Source: Macrocybe gigantea
Taxonomy: Eukaryota > Basidiomycota > Agaricomycetes > Agaricales > Callistosporiaceae
Assembly (NCBI GenBank): GCA_011319805.1
Contig: SJRY01000302.1
Coordinates: 62,001-126,000, forward strand
Length of the DNA: 64,000 nt
Direction: 5' to 3'
The notes below the pieces were generated by a model that was given only the letters and a program-made list of their open reading frames with translations, searched no databases and was not told the DNA's origin. The translations under genes and the position numbers were made by a program. Positions 48,478 to 62,613 of the stretch are shown here, piece by piece (the first letter of the stretch is position 1; the number at the start of each line of letters is the position of its first letter).

Positions 48478-51400
48478 TTACAGACCGGCCAATTTTTTCA
48501 ACATGGCAAATTCTTCCTTTCCCGTGGCTTTGCATAGTGCGTAGAACTTAGATGAAGGATCCCTGAGGAGCACACGCGGCCTACACGCAAATCCACGGTG
48601 AGGTGAGATGTCACTGGGTGCAATGGCTGATAACTTGCCTATCGAATTCAATAATCTGGCCTTGATCGAGTAACATCACCTTTGTAAATCTGTCAGCGGG
48701 TGCAGCAGACAAACTCTTGTGTTCTCACCCTGTCATAGTCGATCACCGTGCGCAAGCGATGCGCGATGGTGAGAATTGTACTCTCGGCAAATTCTCTGAA
48801 GAAATTGTTAGAGCTTTGGTCGGGTTTTCCAAGTGAAGCAGACTTACTGCCGAATTGTTTTCCCAATAAGTTCATCGGTTGCATAGTCAACACTATAATT
48901 TCATGTTCAGCGACATGTCAAGGATCGATTTGGCCTTCTTTGCTGACCTTGCTGTAGCCTAGATTTTTGAATTAGGTACAATGAAAAACTATTAATAGTT
49001 CAGACTAACCTCATCCATAACAAGTACTTTGGACCGTTTCAGGATAGCGCGCGCCATACACAACAGTTGTTTCTCGCTTCCAGGATCATTCACGCTTCAG
49101 GTTTATCATCCATGAGAGGATTTACTCACCCGGTGGAAAAGTTTTCTCCGCCTTCAGACACCATGGAATCCAGATTCCTAAAGACATTGGCATTCACAGA
49201 CTCGCTTTCTTCCTCTGCATCTGTGGATGGTATCAGGTGCACGCGACGAAGGGCTTCGAACTACGCAGGCGTTAGTGCAAAGTCGAGACGTTTCGGTCTC
49301 TGAACATACGATTTCGACATCTTCGTATTCATCGAAAACATCCAAAGTTGACCGGAGACTGCCACTTAATATCGTTGGATCCTCTATCTGAAGTTAAGGA
49401 GTAATGCCCGTGAAGCGAAGTACACTCTCGACGTACGGGGAATGATTGTCAACTTGCTTCGTAGGTCCGTGAGACCAATCTTGGCAATATCGACACCATC
49501 AATAACAATTTGGCCTTGTGCAGGTTCTACGAATCGGAAGAAGGACAGTGCCAACGTGCTCTTCCCTGAACCAGTCCTTCCCAGAATTCCCACCTAGGTC
49601 GCGACCATTATTATCGACTAGGACAATGCCGATGTACAAGAACCTACTTTCTCACCAGGTTGGATTTCGAAGTTAAGTCCGTGCAAGACATCTGGCAGGT
49701 CGGGCTGTGAAAAAATGAATTTCAGGTACTTGGCTCAGAGATACAACATGAGACTTACGGCATATCGGATAACAAGATCTTCACAGTTAATGTGTCCAGT
49801 GGAGGGCCAAGCGGCAGGAGGCCGGGGTTCTATGAATTCCGGGGGTTCCTTTTGCAGTTCGGAATATTCTTTGACACGTTCCAGAGCGACCTAACCGGGT
49901 GGAATGGTTGATCCATCGAGGAATGAAGGGCTGAAAGGCAGACTCCGACATACCATGGACTGTTCAAGACCCACAAACCGCCGAACCATGAATAACATAT
50001 CGTTCGTGATTGTAGAAGCGAAAGCAAGCGCGAAACCTGCCAGCGATGCATTGATGCTGGGCGTTATGAGAGAGACAAAGGCCGTGGCTCCGACAACCCC
50101 GCTTGAAAGCAGGTTAAACCTGACGGATAGCCAACGGTTCACTGTTGGAGTTGAGTGGAGGTCTGAAGGCTGTTACGACGACATCATACCTCCCCACATC
50201 CAGTAGAATGGATTCGAGTTCTAGGGTCTTTATCAGAATGAGACCAAGGCCACAAAAGGATGTCGCCTACCGTATCCACGCAGCACAACATGTCTCGTAA
50301 AAATTTGGAGGACGCACCAAACGCGCGAAGGATTGTGACACCGGCTATCGTCTCCCATAGATAGAGTACAGCGGTGAACGAGTGACGGAGTCTATGCGAA
50401 TTGATACGTCGATGTAGAAAAGGGGTTTAAACACCTGCCTTACCTAGTCGTCTCATGTCACGGGACGTCTGACCATAAATCTAGAAAATCCAGACATTTT
50501 AGGCTTCGGCAAATTCACAAACTATCTAGTTATATCCTCACTTTCGCGGCTGTGTGTGTTTGAGTCAGGAACAATGTAATCCGGTGCTCTCCGATTCACG
50601 CACCGTTGAAGTATATAGAGCCGAGCACGATGATAGCGAGGATAAATGGCAATCCACCGACGAAACTGACCGTAATCAAAGTCGTCAATGCAGACAGACC
50701 ATAGATGATGCTTCTTCCGAAGTTATCAGACAGAGAGCTATCGATACCTACACCGGATAATGATCAGCAGATGATGTGAGCTCACATCAGAGACAGGCGT
50801 GCCTTCAAAGTCCTTTCCAAATCTATTGAGGAGGCGACCACGGCTGACAGTATCATGGAATCGTATATTTGCGAACAAAACTGTCTCAAGAAGTCGCTTG
50901 TATAACACGGTGGACGCATGGATGGACCCGTCGTAGAGTACGAACCACCTCAGAGTGGTGATGATCAGACCAGCGGTCGTAATGAGCGCATACACGCCGA
51001 TGTAGAAAACAGGGTCGCCTTGTTCGCCCTTGAGTGCGATGCTCGACCAATGTCTGCTAGGTGATCAGGCATGTCGTTCTCGAGTACAGAGTCCGAACTC
51101 ACCTCAACCAGCTGTTTTCCAACACCGGGCTCAATGACGCAACGATCAGCACAGAGCAGAAGATCAGCCAGTACCAACCGTTGCCACATGCCCGGATATA
51201 TGTCAACCATATGTCTCGGCCAATACGGCCAACGGCGCGCTTCTCTTCTTCCACGAGCTTTCGGGGCGGTTTTTTCTCACGTTTGGGTTCAACGATCTGT
51301 GTCTGTGAGGTCGCGGTTGTGCTCGTCTCCGAAGACGTCTCTGGGGATAAGGCTTTCTCTTCCAGGACTTCCGCGACTTCTTCCTTCTCATCTGCTGTGT

Positions 51401-54400
51401 CAGCGGACTGTAACAGAGTTTTTATAATTCCCGAACTCTGGAACTCGGCCCGTCCACCCTCAAAAATGACCCGGCCGTTATCCAACGCGACGACGTAGTG
51501 GGCTCCAGGAGCACACAGCTGGACGTGGTGAGAGACGAGGATGACAGTCCTCCCTCGCAAGAGTTCACCCTTCAGACATTCATGGTACAGATGGTAGGCG
51601 GTGTGAGCGTCGACTGTGAAACGCTTCAGCTTGTTAACGAAAAAGGGTTTTGGTTCGTCACTAACCAGCCGAAAGAACGTCATCGAGAAGGAGCACAGAG
51701 GCACGAGAGTAGACGGCCCGAGCAAGGGAAACTGACGTCATTGTTAGTTAAATACTAATTTGTGTGCATCATTTGCTCACCTCGAGCCTTCTGACCACCG
51801 GACAAGTTGACCTGTGCTTTCATCAGCAAGATTGCTGGCATGGCAATGAACCAAAGTCGCCTTACACCACGTTCACCAATCTCAGATTCATCGCCGTCTT
51901 CAAGGATCTCCAAGTCATTCACAAGGGCGCATACCTAACATCCGTCAACAGGCAAGCTCTGGCAGCGCCAGAAGAGACCTGGTTCTCACCTCCAACGTTT
52001 TGCGGTAGCGTTCTTCATCAAAGGGCAGATTGAACAGGACATTGTCTAAGTTGGCAAATATCATTTAACACCAAGTATTCCCGTCTCAAAAATTGACGCA
52101 GACCTTTTATGGACGCATTGCGAAGCCATGCCGCCTTGCCCGGGCGTCAGTTTCAGCAATCTGGATGCAGGCCCAGCACACTCACTTGTGGCACGTAGGC
52201 ACAAAGCCCGTCCACGATCCAGTCTTCCTTCTTTATACGTAGTCCCTTGAAGGATGCAATAGCATCAGGCGGCGAGCGAGGGCTCAGAACCTGACCCGCC
52301 AGTATGTCCGTTTCTCCAAGCAGTGCTACAAATGACGCGAGTCTCAGCCATGTCCTGCGTCATATCACCAGGTTCCACGTACCCGACAAAAGCAGCGTCT
52401 TTCCGGACCCTAATTTTCCACAAACCAGGGTTAACTCACCCCTCGGAAAATCGAGTGTCATGTCGACCAGCATGAACTTGTGCCTGGGTGTCGAGGCTGC
52501 GGAGGGCGCGACACTGGTTTGCGTCCTGTCCTGTGGCCATGTCGCGGTGCACGACTGGAACGCTATCGTCTTGGATTGTTGATCGAGAGGGGGCACTGGA
52601 GCAACCTCGGCCCCATTTAGGTATTTCTCAATGCGTCGCAGAGATACCGCGCTCTGAGCATAAAGGTCTCAGATACTAAATGCGCTAACGAACATCACAA
52701 AATGACTTGCCTGCAAGATGTTCAAAAAGGTTTCGGGTAAAGCTCCAAGGGCGAATTTCATTTCCGAAAACACTATTAATGGACTGTTAAAACGCCACTC
52801 GATCAAGCCGTAGAGCAGGCATACCAAGGATCTGTTGATTGTCATCAATGGGGCGAAAAGAAGGCATACAAATATCAAACGCACCGAGGTGAAAGCCACT
52901 GAAGGAGTCAAGATCTGGTGCCGGACGATTGCATAATGCCAAAATGAAACTAGAGTGACAAGGATGGGCGTTGCATTCCTAGCATCATGCCGTGAGCACG
53001 GGCGATGGCCCTCGACATGGTTGGCTAGCTTACCATATAGCGTTCCAAAGTGTCTGACGTTGTGATGCATGTCAATGAGAGATGTCGATAATGGAGAATC
53101 AAGATGGAACAGCTACCTCTATGAGATAATTTAGTTTCTGGTATTTCAACTCCTTTTGGCGAATTTTGAGGACCTTGTCTTCAAACTTGCGTTCCCAGGC
53201 CATGAACTTCAGAATAGAAGGGATAAGAGCACTGGACGTCAAAAAAGGTAAAGAAATAGACCTTCAACATGCGAATCGCGCCAAGAATCTGAGAGTGGAA
53301 TCGATGAGCGAACAGCCGCAAAACAAAAGAGAATTGAAAGCGTACCTCGTTCATGAGCGCCACCCTTTCATCACGAGCTTTCATCAGGTTCTCCTGTGCA
53401 CCTTAGAGAAAATGTAGGTCAGCAAAGGCCGACAGTAAAATCACCCAAGGACTTACCGACGACAACCTTGCCTGCGTAGTGGTTCATAGGAAGGAAAAGG
53501 CATGTTACCGCGAGTCCAATGAAACACGAAACACCTTCATTCAAGGGTGTTGGAAGAGATAATGGTGTAAAGACAACTGTCTGACGCACCCAAGAGCCGA
53601 TAGAGCAATATGGTGCCGATGACAATTTCGATAGGCGAATCTTTGACGAAGAGTCAGCATTTCCGAGAGCAAGATAAGCCTCGCGGTCGTGTGCTCACCG
53701 ATCAGTGAGAAGACATGCCACGCGAACTCGCTGACGCGATCCACGTCGGTAGTCATGAGAGTCATGATCTGAGCCTTGCTGGAAAAGTCCTCCTCTTCCT
53801 TTTTCTTTTCGACGTCACCGCCGCTGGAGCTGTGCTCCGAGCCATCCGCGCCGTCTTTGTTTGTCGACTGCGATGGCGGCGCCGATGACGCGATGTCTTT
53901 GCGAACCAGCGTTTTCGCGTACAGAAGCGAGTTCAGTTGGATCCGCAGACGAACCTGAATCGTCGTCGTTGAAATGGACCAAAGTTGGCCGGTGACTGGA
54001 AAGAAGAGGTCCAGACAATCTTCCTAGACGAAAGGACTGAGGACTCACGCAAATAGGTGACAGCATTAGATAAAAACAACCCAAGCACATACACCCAACC
54101 CCATCCTTTATCATCCCTCGCGCCGTCGATCTCTAAATACGCCACAAACAGACGCAAAAATATAGCAGGGGTATAAAACATAGCGGCCGAGGTCGCAGCG
54201 AGAGCTAATAACGTTACGAATAGCGATAGATTCAGTCTGAAGAGGCGATATGCGAGGTTCCATCCCGATCCTGGTTTCGGAGACCACGAGCCGACGTGAA
54301 GGCGAATTTCTCGCATGGCGCGTTTCATGGCGGAGTAGTTGAACGTCGCGCGCATGTAGCCAGGCACAATGGGCAAGTCGCCAATTTCCAGACTGGCGGC

Positions 54401-55344
54401 TAAATTGCCCAGCCAGACCACTCTGGTCGTGTACGAGAAGAGCAAGACGTCCAAAGGAGACGCGCCTGTGAGACACGGAACGATAGTTACCCGTTAGCAT
54501 GACCAAAGAAAAAGCAGACGAAGATGCGGTCAGAAAGTTACCGATGACGCCGCTGACGTTTTCTTCCTCTTTGTTAGTAACCGCGGAGACGGTCTTTTCG
54601 GTATATATCCTCTCAATCGGATAATGGAGCGGCGGACCGACCGCGGTCGTGAACGCCGTCACCGACACGAGCGCATAGAGCGCCAGCTCTGCCAGCCACA
54701 GAGCGCGGAGAATAGGCACCGAGTCGACGGATGCGGCGACCGGTGGCGGGTTCGAGGGCAAGACGGTGATGGAGCCCATGAGTGCGGTGGCGATCGTTGA
54801 CAGTGTCGTGAGGTGCAGGATCGACTCTTCGTGCGTCGAGGTGTCGTTTTGGTTTATGGACCGAGAGGAAATGATGAGGAGGTAGATGGAGAAGGCGACG
54901 TGTATAGCGTGCGAGGCGACTTCCCTCGATCCGCTGTTCATCGCGGACCAGCCAAGCGCGACGCCGGTGACGCAAGTGTTGATAGCAAGAAGGACCGTCA
55001 TGAACACTTTCCGCCATCTCACCTACATTGCATCCAACACACAAAAAAAAATGAAGGGAAAGATATTTTCAATGACGCAGAGAAAAAAAAAAAGGCGTAG
55101 GACGACGCACCTTCGCCCAAAACGCGTCCGGCTCGACAGGGTACCCATCAATGACGTCCTCGAGCGTCGTGACATCGAAGGGGTCATGCGACGCCACCTC
55201 GTCCGGGATGGCGCCATTGCCATCGCCAACATGGACAGGCAGCTTGATCTTTCCTTCTTTCTCTCTAGTCAAGAAGAACACGAGAAGGCTCCCACAAGCG
55301 CCCACCGCTAGCCCGATCGACGTTTCTAGCTGGTATGGAGGCAT
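48478..55344 (-). CDS. ABCC-type (MRP-like) full ABC transporter
   Basis: This long, heavily spliced gene (about 20 introns) runs from [20 protein letters not shown] at 55344 to MLKKLAGL at 48478. An N-terminal membrane region ([20 protein letters not shown], then [20 protein letters not shown]) precedes the first transmembrane domain ([40 protein letters not shown]). NBD1 has Walker [14 protein letters not shown], signature [20 protein letters not shown] and Walker [17 protein letters not shown] charged linker and the second membrane domain ([19 protein letters not shown]) lead to NBD2: [20 protein letters not shown], signature [17 protein letters not shown], Walker B VLVMDEATASVDYATD and H-loop TIAHRLRTV. 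It probably exports organic anions or conjugates, at the vacuole or plasma membrane; the substrate is unknown. Confidence 0.9.
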
Positions 55345-55783
55345 GGGAAACAGCTGTAGACAAGAGAAGGAAAAGAAAAGAAAAAAGCAAAGGCTCGGGT
55401 CAGCAAGCGCGTTTAGTTCGGTTTTTTTTTTCACTGCTTTGCTAGCAAATATATGGATCAGTCGCTAATTGAAAAAAGCAGGGACCGAGGGCGCCGAATG
55501 AGTCACCGCTCCAATCTTGTGTGGTTTGTAAGACTTTCGGTCCGTCTTTGTTCGGTGTCTGGGGTCACGACTTTTATGGTCACTCCCACCCACCTTCACT
55601 TTTCGCCGTCAAGAACCTCGGGTGCCTAGACATGCCTTCTCTTTTGGTCCCATAGAAGAGTCAGTGAAAATCGCGGACCCGTGCTAACACCGACTCATGC
55701 ATGTTATCTTCCACTGACAAGGATCACCAGAACTCCACAGAACAAAAGCCAAGCAATATCGATCCCCATAAAGACTCTTACAA
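55345..55783. other. spacer between two minus-strand genes
   Basis: 439 bp, holding the ABC transporter promoter and the trailer of the sphingomyelinase gene. A T-run lies at 55422-55431. No gene seen. Confidence 0.4.
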
Positions 55784-58574
55784 TCAGTCCTGCGAACCCG
55801 AAACAGCCTCTTCAATCTGTTGCCTCAACGCTGCCCTCTCTACAACCGTCTGCAACAGTCCCAAATCAGCGCGCTTTCACCAGAAATCGTCAAGGGTACT
55901 CACAAGTTTGTTCGGAAGTCTCGACAAAATATGACTTAGTCCAGTCCCTTCACATGGCTGCTCATGCACGACGCCGGCAACGTCGTCATCCACATTTCTC
56001 CTACGGAAATTCAGTCCAGGCTCTGCATTGTCCTATAAAACAACCGATAAGCCAGATGATAGCAGAACCAAGGAAAGCGAAGCATACACAGTTATTCTGC
56101 GATCGCAACGCCCTCAAATCGCATATCGTGACGCGCTTGCACTCTGCATCGCACTCTTTGACACCGAATCCGCCGGTCTTGAACGTGTTGTACTGCTGAA
56201 ACGCCGTGTCGTTTGTAGCAAACGCCTCTGTGACTTTATGCCAGAACGCGGGGCCCAGCGGCTCCTCTGCTTTGACACCGACCAGCGGACCAAATGTCTG
56301 GCGTGCGCTATAGTAGAGATCCCACGTAGCTGCGAGATATTTGGGATCAGACATGAAAGACATTGGTGATCATGGGAGATGTTGCTCACGGCTTGACTGG
56401 AAAGATGGCTGGCTCAGGTCGGCTGTTCGGACGACATTTCAGAGATGCCTCTAGGAGAAAAAGAAAACGCAAAAATCCACCTCTGAACACATGGGCGTCC
56501 ATGATCTCATATGTATCGGGATCCACATCGTAGACTTTAAACATGGAATTCCATCTAGAATCCTACGGTAAACATTGAATTCTCAAAAAGGTGAAAAGAA
56601 GTAGACGTACTCCGGGGTGTCAAAGAAGGTGCGATCCACGCGACGCTGACTGCGGTATCCGCACTCTGATGCGCATAATCCGAATACGAGAGCGCAAACT
56701 CGTCCTAGAACATCATCTATGAACAGATTCGAAACGCAAACCCGAGACTGCATTGCACACCTTGTGGCTATGGCCGTAGAACTGCGCCGCAATGGTGTTT
56801 TTGTAGCGCTGGACGATTTGATCAAAATAGTTTGACTGGCAGAGGCATTCAGGCGGTTGCAACCTGGACTGTGGGGAGCAAATGCGAACCTGATCATCAA
56901 GAGTGTCCTGTCTTCCGGGTGGCATGTGGGCGATGATCCAGGCGCGCTGGCCAGCATCTTCAGCCGCTTGCAGCTCTTGAGCGGTGAAGGCCAAGATTCC
57001 GTTTGGATCTGGCCTAAGGCTCGATGTGTTCTATTGTCAAGTTCAATGTGGCATCAACAGCACGCACTGCAGTGTATCGCTGTCGTAGAGCCAAAAGCTG
57101 AGAGCAAACATTTCAGGTCAGAATGAGTTTCTGCACCTATCATTCAAAATGGCCTCACTTTGCCTTGTACCAATACACAGTGTTGATCGAGATGATCCTG
57201 TGACAACTCATCACTGACCAAATAGCGCGAGGACTTGCAGCTCATACCTCAAATTCGTACCTGGAGGGACGACCGAGTAGCTGCCTGAGAAATGCACGAC
57301 CTGGGTCGCACCAGCAGCCGAGATCCATTTCTGGGCAGATCGAGAGGGCGTCAGAATGATAAACCACTCGGCCACTGTCAACGAACTCACGGCCCACCCC
57401 TTGCTTTCAATGTCAAACACCCATTGCGAGCTCGACTTTGTGGTCGTGTTTCGGGGGAAACTGTTCACAGGGGCCGATTCGTGATTTCCTATACGTCCAA
57501 GTGCACGTTGGCAGGTGCTGGGAAGATGAGATCATGAAATGACGCACCGACGGCGGGGTATACAGGTGCACCGAGGATGGTGGCCATCTCGTTGTTGAAC
57601 GTTTCCAGATCGACGGTTACATCGCTATAGATGGAGATCATCAGCATCACCGTGCCAGGGGAAGACCCAGGGCTCAGTCACTTTTGGTTCAAAAGCCAGA
57701 TGGCGGCTGCAATGAAAACACATTCGCATCAGCGTTGTGGGATCGATCAAAGCAGGGGCGTTTGGATCGCACCATCGACGACATCGCCGGTAAAAATGGA
57801 GAACACGTTGTTGGCCGAGATGGCTTTGAGCATCGACTGAGCCAGCTGCGCTGGAGTGTCGCATCCGTGCATGCCCATCGGCCCAGCGGGAGTCGTTGCT
57901 GTGCTCGGAGAGTCGGGAAAGTTTCTGCAGCAGATGGGCTTGTTGCACGTCGCGTCCGATCCAGGCTAAAAGACGCGGAACACGAATATAGTCCTCGATT
58001 GTTGTTACCAAACGGAGGAAGGCACGCACGGTATACTTTCTGTCAATGTGCACGTCGCTGAAATGCGCGACTTGGATCGGCGGCTTGCCGGTTGACATGA
58101 ATTGTTTTGGATTCGCGGGAGCCGCTTTGGGAATCGGCACTGCGTACTTGTTCACGGTGGGCGGCTGACACAGGCCAAAGACGGCGTCGCAGAGCTTGGT
58201 CGCGGTCTGTCCGAATGCGGAGATGGAACGCAAATCGTGCGCAAGGATTGGACCTTGCTGCTCGACGGCGCCCTGGCACACATCTGCGTCTTCGAGCTTA
58301 CGAAACGATATAAGCTACGGCGCCTGCGATGCAGTTCAAAAAAAAAAAAAAAGAAGACTCGCCACACCTTCAATGCCTTGCAGACGGCGATGAACGTGTT
58401 TGAAAAGGTAGAATCGCCGAGGAGAGCGAGGCCCTGCAATGGGACGAGAAGCGCATGGCAGGAACCACAGTCGACGGCGTTTTCGATCGCATTGACGATG
58501 TCATCGACGAGACTACCTGACACGACAGAGGCGAGGAGCGAGAGTGACAAGGCCAGATGCTGCTGAAAATGCAT
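55784..58574 (-). CDS. secreted acid sphingomyelinase-like phosphodiesterase
   Basis: It would hydrolyse sphingomyelin-type or related phosphodiesters outside the cell or in the vacuole. MHFQQHLALSLSLLASVVSG is a signal peptide. A saposin B-type domain follows (DCGSCHALLVPLQGLALLGD, VCKALK, DADVCQGAVEQQGPI). The calcineurin-like metal core has IQVAHFSDVHIDRKYT, FTGDVVDGAIQ, VGNHESAPVNSFP and AAQFYGHSHKDEF, the usual Asp/His/Asn metal ligands. The C-terminal Cys-rich part is KECDAECKRVTICDLRAL, then DNAEPGLNFRRRNVDDDVAG. The last exon, after an intron starting GTGAGT, gives TVVERAALRQQIEEAVSGSQ and a stop at 55784. About nine introns, one with a T13 tract (58338-58352). Divergent from ARG7. 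Confidence 0.87.
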
Positions 58575-59143
58575 GCCCGGCCTAGAAAGTGATCTGGGAT
58601 CTGGAAGGGCTAGCAAGACGCCAGCTTAGCCTTATAAGCCCAGCCGCCCAGCAGCCCGGTTTCCCATTCTCATTCGAATTGTAGGGGGGCAAGCTGATCC
58701 GAAGCTTGAAATGTGATGCCAACGCACACGTTCGAAGTTTGAAAAGTCAAGAGATGCATGGTGTTGCATGTGCACTAGAACACTGACAGGATGATAGAAT
58801 CACAAGTAACCAGACGCGTCCGAACAGAGGCATCACGTGGCCGCTGGCACTGTGGCGATCAAATTTTCACTATCAAAACTCTTTCTTTACCCATCGATGC
58901 AGCAAACGTGTGCTGCACTCTGCCCGGCCCTTATAGACGACTGTCAGAGTAACGGAGCGATGGAAGAGCGAATCTCCAAAGGTTTCCGTATGATGCCAAC
59001 GACAGCCGAGCATTTTCACAGCTGCTCAAACGGAAATTGGATACAATCATGTACTTCGAGTCATTTACGCCATGAAATTTAAAAATCTACAAAAATGACT
59101 CGTCTGAGCATTCTCTCTCATCCCTACCTGCCCTTCTACCAGA
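58575..59143. promoter_or_regulatory. divergent promoter region of sphingomyelinase and ARG7
   Basis: 569 bp between divergent starts; no gene is seen and no specific operator can be named. Confidence 0.35.
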
Positions 59144-60711
59144 ATGTTGCCCGTCGCACGGGTCTTCAGGCGGTTCTCCTCCACCGTCACCATCAAGCCG
59201 GGGCCCTCAAAGGCGCACCACCATGCTCAACTCCCATCCTCGCTCTTCCCAAAGGGCTACCTCCTCACTGGCGTGCACGCTGGCATAAAAAAGAGCCCCA
59301 CCGTGCCCGACCTCGCCCTCATTCTCTCCACCTCGCCGCACCCCGCCGCCGCCGCCGCCTGCTTCAGAGCAAGTTCTGAAAAAAACGGCGGCAGGGCGCG
59401 CGCGATCGTCGTGAACAGCGGCTGCGCCAATGCCGTCACCGGTAAACAAGGCCTCGATGATGCATGGGCGATGGTCAAGGAGACCGACGCCGTCCTGCCC
59501 GCTCTGCGAAGCGACGATGCCCAGAGCCAGCACGAAACGCTCGTCATGTCCACCGGCGTGATAGGCCAACACCTCCCCATCTCCAAAATCGTCTCCGCCA
59601 TCCGCGCTCAGCGGTCCGTGGCGACGACGACGACAACGACGACGCTCGGATCCGATTTTGCTGCCTGGGAGCGCGCCGCCAAGGCCTTCATGACGACCGA
59701 CACCTTCCCCAAGCTGCGAGCACGCGCATTCCGCATTCGTGATGTCGAGTACCGCCTCGCCGGCATGGACAAGGGCGCAGGGATGATCCACCCGGACATG
59801 GGTCCCGCCGCGACGTCCTTCTCCCCGCCAAGCAGCTCCACGCGACGCTCCTCGGGTGCATCCTCACCGACGCCGCTGTCTCCCCGCGCAGCCTCCAGTC
59901 CGCTCTCACCTACGCCGTCGACCGAAGCTTCAACTCCATATCCATCGACGGCGAGATGTCCACCAACGACACCATCATCGTCCTCGCCAACGGCTCCGCT
60001 ACCGCCGGAAAGGAAGTGATAGACGAGGAGACCGACAGAGAGGCCTACGAGATCTTCCGCCGCGAGCTGACAGAGTTTGCCATCGATCTCGCCAAGCTCG
60101 TCGTCCGCGACGGCGAGGGCGCGACAAAGTTTGTCACCGTCACCGTCATGGTGAGCCTCTCTTCCGAGTCTCAGCAGCCCCTCTCACTCTTTCGACCAGG
60201 GCGCACCGACATATCGCGACGCGCATAAGATCGCCTCCCGTATATCCACATCCGCGCTGGTCAAGACCGCGCTCTATGGTGAAGACGCAAAGTGAGCTCA
60301 GCCCTTCCTTCGAAGCATCGTTCCAGCTTGATATCCTTCTGCTTTACAGCTGGGGCCGCATTCTCTCCGCAGCCGGCTCCGTGCCCCTCACGTCCCCCGA
60401 CGCCAACATCCCCGCTCCCACTATCGATCCCACAAAAGTTAGCGTCACGTTCGTGCCCTCCGATGGCTCGTCGCCTCTCCCCGTCCTCATCAACGGTGAA
60501 CCCGAAAAAGTCGATGAGGTCAGGGCAAAGGAAATTCTGGCATGTGAAGATTTCGAAATCCTGGTTGACATGGGCATGGGTGGACATGGTGAGGCCAAGT
60601 ACTGGACGTGCGATTTCAGCTACGTTAGTTCTCCACTTCAACGGCACATTCCCACTACTGATGTCATTTTCCTAGGAATATGTACGAATCAATGGGGACT
60701 ATCGCAGTTGA
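59144..60711 (+). CDS. ARG7: mitochondrial ornithine/glutamate N-acetyltransferase (ArgJ)
   Basis: It recycles the acetyl group from N-acetylornithine to glutamate in arginine synthesis. [20 protein letters not shown] is a mitochondrial leader. [69 protein letters not shown] and [15 protein letters not shown] follow. The Thr of HATLLG is the self-cleavage site and nucleophile. [48 protein letters not shown] and the end [11 protein letters not shown] complete the enzyme. Between HPDMG and QLHATLL the frame shifts. One extra base near a C4 run (59823-59826) restores it and no intron fits. Introns lie near 60151-60200, 60294-60350 and 60625-60676. A poly-Thr run (ATTTTTTT) comes from an ACG repeat at 59620-59643. 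Confidence 0.88.
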
Positions 60712-60918
60712 ACACATCTGGCGCCCATAAGATGCATTGCAATCAGGTGAAATTATATAAATTAACAAATACATGTAAAACTGATATACAACTGCGACGT
60801 TTCCTCGAAATTTGGGAGACCTGCCAAAGATGTTGAGACTACGAAAACAGAACACCGAGGCAGATGACTCACAGCAGATAAACAATGCAAACAGGATGCG
60901 TGCAGCGAGTCAGGACAT

Positions 60919-61470
<552 letters not shown>

Positions 61471-61832
61471 TAATGCTATGCAGAGGGCGATGGATCGGCC
61501 AGATGGGAGAGTTGTGGATAAAGACGAAACGAGGAAAGACGCTCAACGAATACATGGTTATATAAGGGCGCGTTAGTTTGTCGTTGTTTTGGCTCAACGC
61601 GTCCAGAAACGCGTCCTTGTTGATTCGTAGTAAACAAGCCACCGACACGTGACTCCCGCACGCGGCTGCTGGCTTTGTTAATTGACCCTCCGCCTGGCGT
61701 ATAAATATCACAGCTTTTTTTTTTTCGCAGCGTCTGGTCAGCTTCACCTTCTTTGCGTCCACCACCACCAACGCTTCAGCGCACCTACATTCATATTTCA
61801 TTCCACTCACACCACACACACATCCATTCGTC
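61471..61832. promoter_or_regulatory. H2B/H2A divergent promoter
   Basis: 362 bp between the starts. TATAAATA at 61700-61707 is placed for H2A. TTATATAA at about 61558-61566 is placed for H2B, about 90 bp before its ATG. Shared control would give equal histone dosage in S phase. Confidence 0.65.
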
Positions 61833-62359
61833 ATGTCTGGTAAAGGCAAAGCTGGCAAATCTGGAGGCAAGGCTGGCGGCGATTCCTCCAAATCCCAATC
61901 CCGGTCCGCGAAGGCAGGCCTCCAATTCCCTGTCGGTCGTGTGCATCGTCTTCTGAAAAAGGGCAACTACGCACAACGTGTCGGTGCTGGCGCGCCAGGT
62001 ATGTGGCGACCCAAATAATCTCATTCATCGACTGACTCGGTTGTCAGTCTACCTCGCTGCAGTCCTGGAGTATCTTGCAGCTGAAATCCTTGAGCTTGCT
62101 GGAAATGCAGCTCGTGATAACAAGAAGCAACGTATTGTCCCAAGACATCTTCAACTTGCGATCCGAAACGATGAAGAGTAAGCTGCTTTCTCATTTACGT
62201 TCGTTGGGCCGTACCCTGACAATGATTTGGCAGGCTGAACAAACTCCTCGGTCATGTCGTCATCTCACAGGGTGGTGTTGTCCCCACATAGCACCCGAAC
62301 TCTTACCAAGCAAGACAACAAAACGAGAGAAGGAAGGCGGCGTCAGCCAGGAAGTGTAG
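61833..62359 (+). CDS. HTA1: histone H2A with SQEV tail
   Basis: [20 protein letters not shown] starts the tail. [20 protein letters not shown] and QRVGAGAP end exon 1; exon 2 is [20 protein letters not shown] and [24 protein letters not shown]. Exon 3 gives [20 protein letters not shown] and ends [12 protein letters not shown]. The C-terminal SQE is the Mec1/Tel1 (ATM/ATR) phosphorylation site, so this canonical H2A also serves the H2AX role, as in other fungi. Two short introns (about 61999-62045 and 62179-62233). Forms a divergent pair with H2B. Confidence 0.95.
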
Positions 62360-62613
62360 ACGCTCACTCCGTGGTTTCTTTCTATTTGTTCATGGTCGAT
62401 TTGTACTTACTACATTTGTATTACTGTTCCATATAATTATTTGCTATTCCCCCGCAGCTACTAGGTGGAAAAATCTGACTGGTTTAAAGTCGAAAATATG
62501 CCTTGTGCCTTTTACAGTCCCCCGGAAGAGGCCGTCAACCCAATCTTTCATTCGCAGGTACTATTGCTGATTTTCCTACATCGGACTCGTCGACAAACAT
62601 TTTACCTGGGATG

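Noticed and set aside
59207..59791. 194-codon minus-strand open frame opposite ARG7
   Set aside because: GC-rich shadow of the ArgJ coding sequence.
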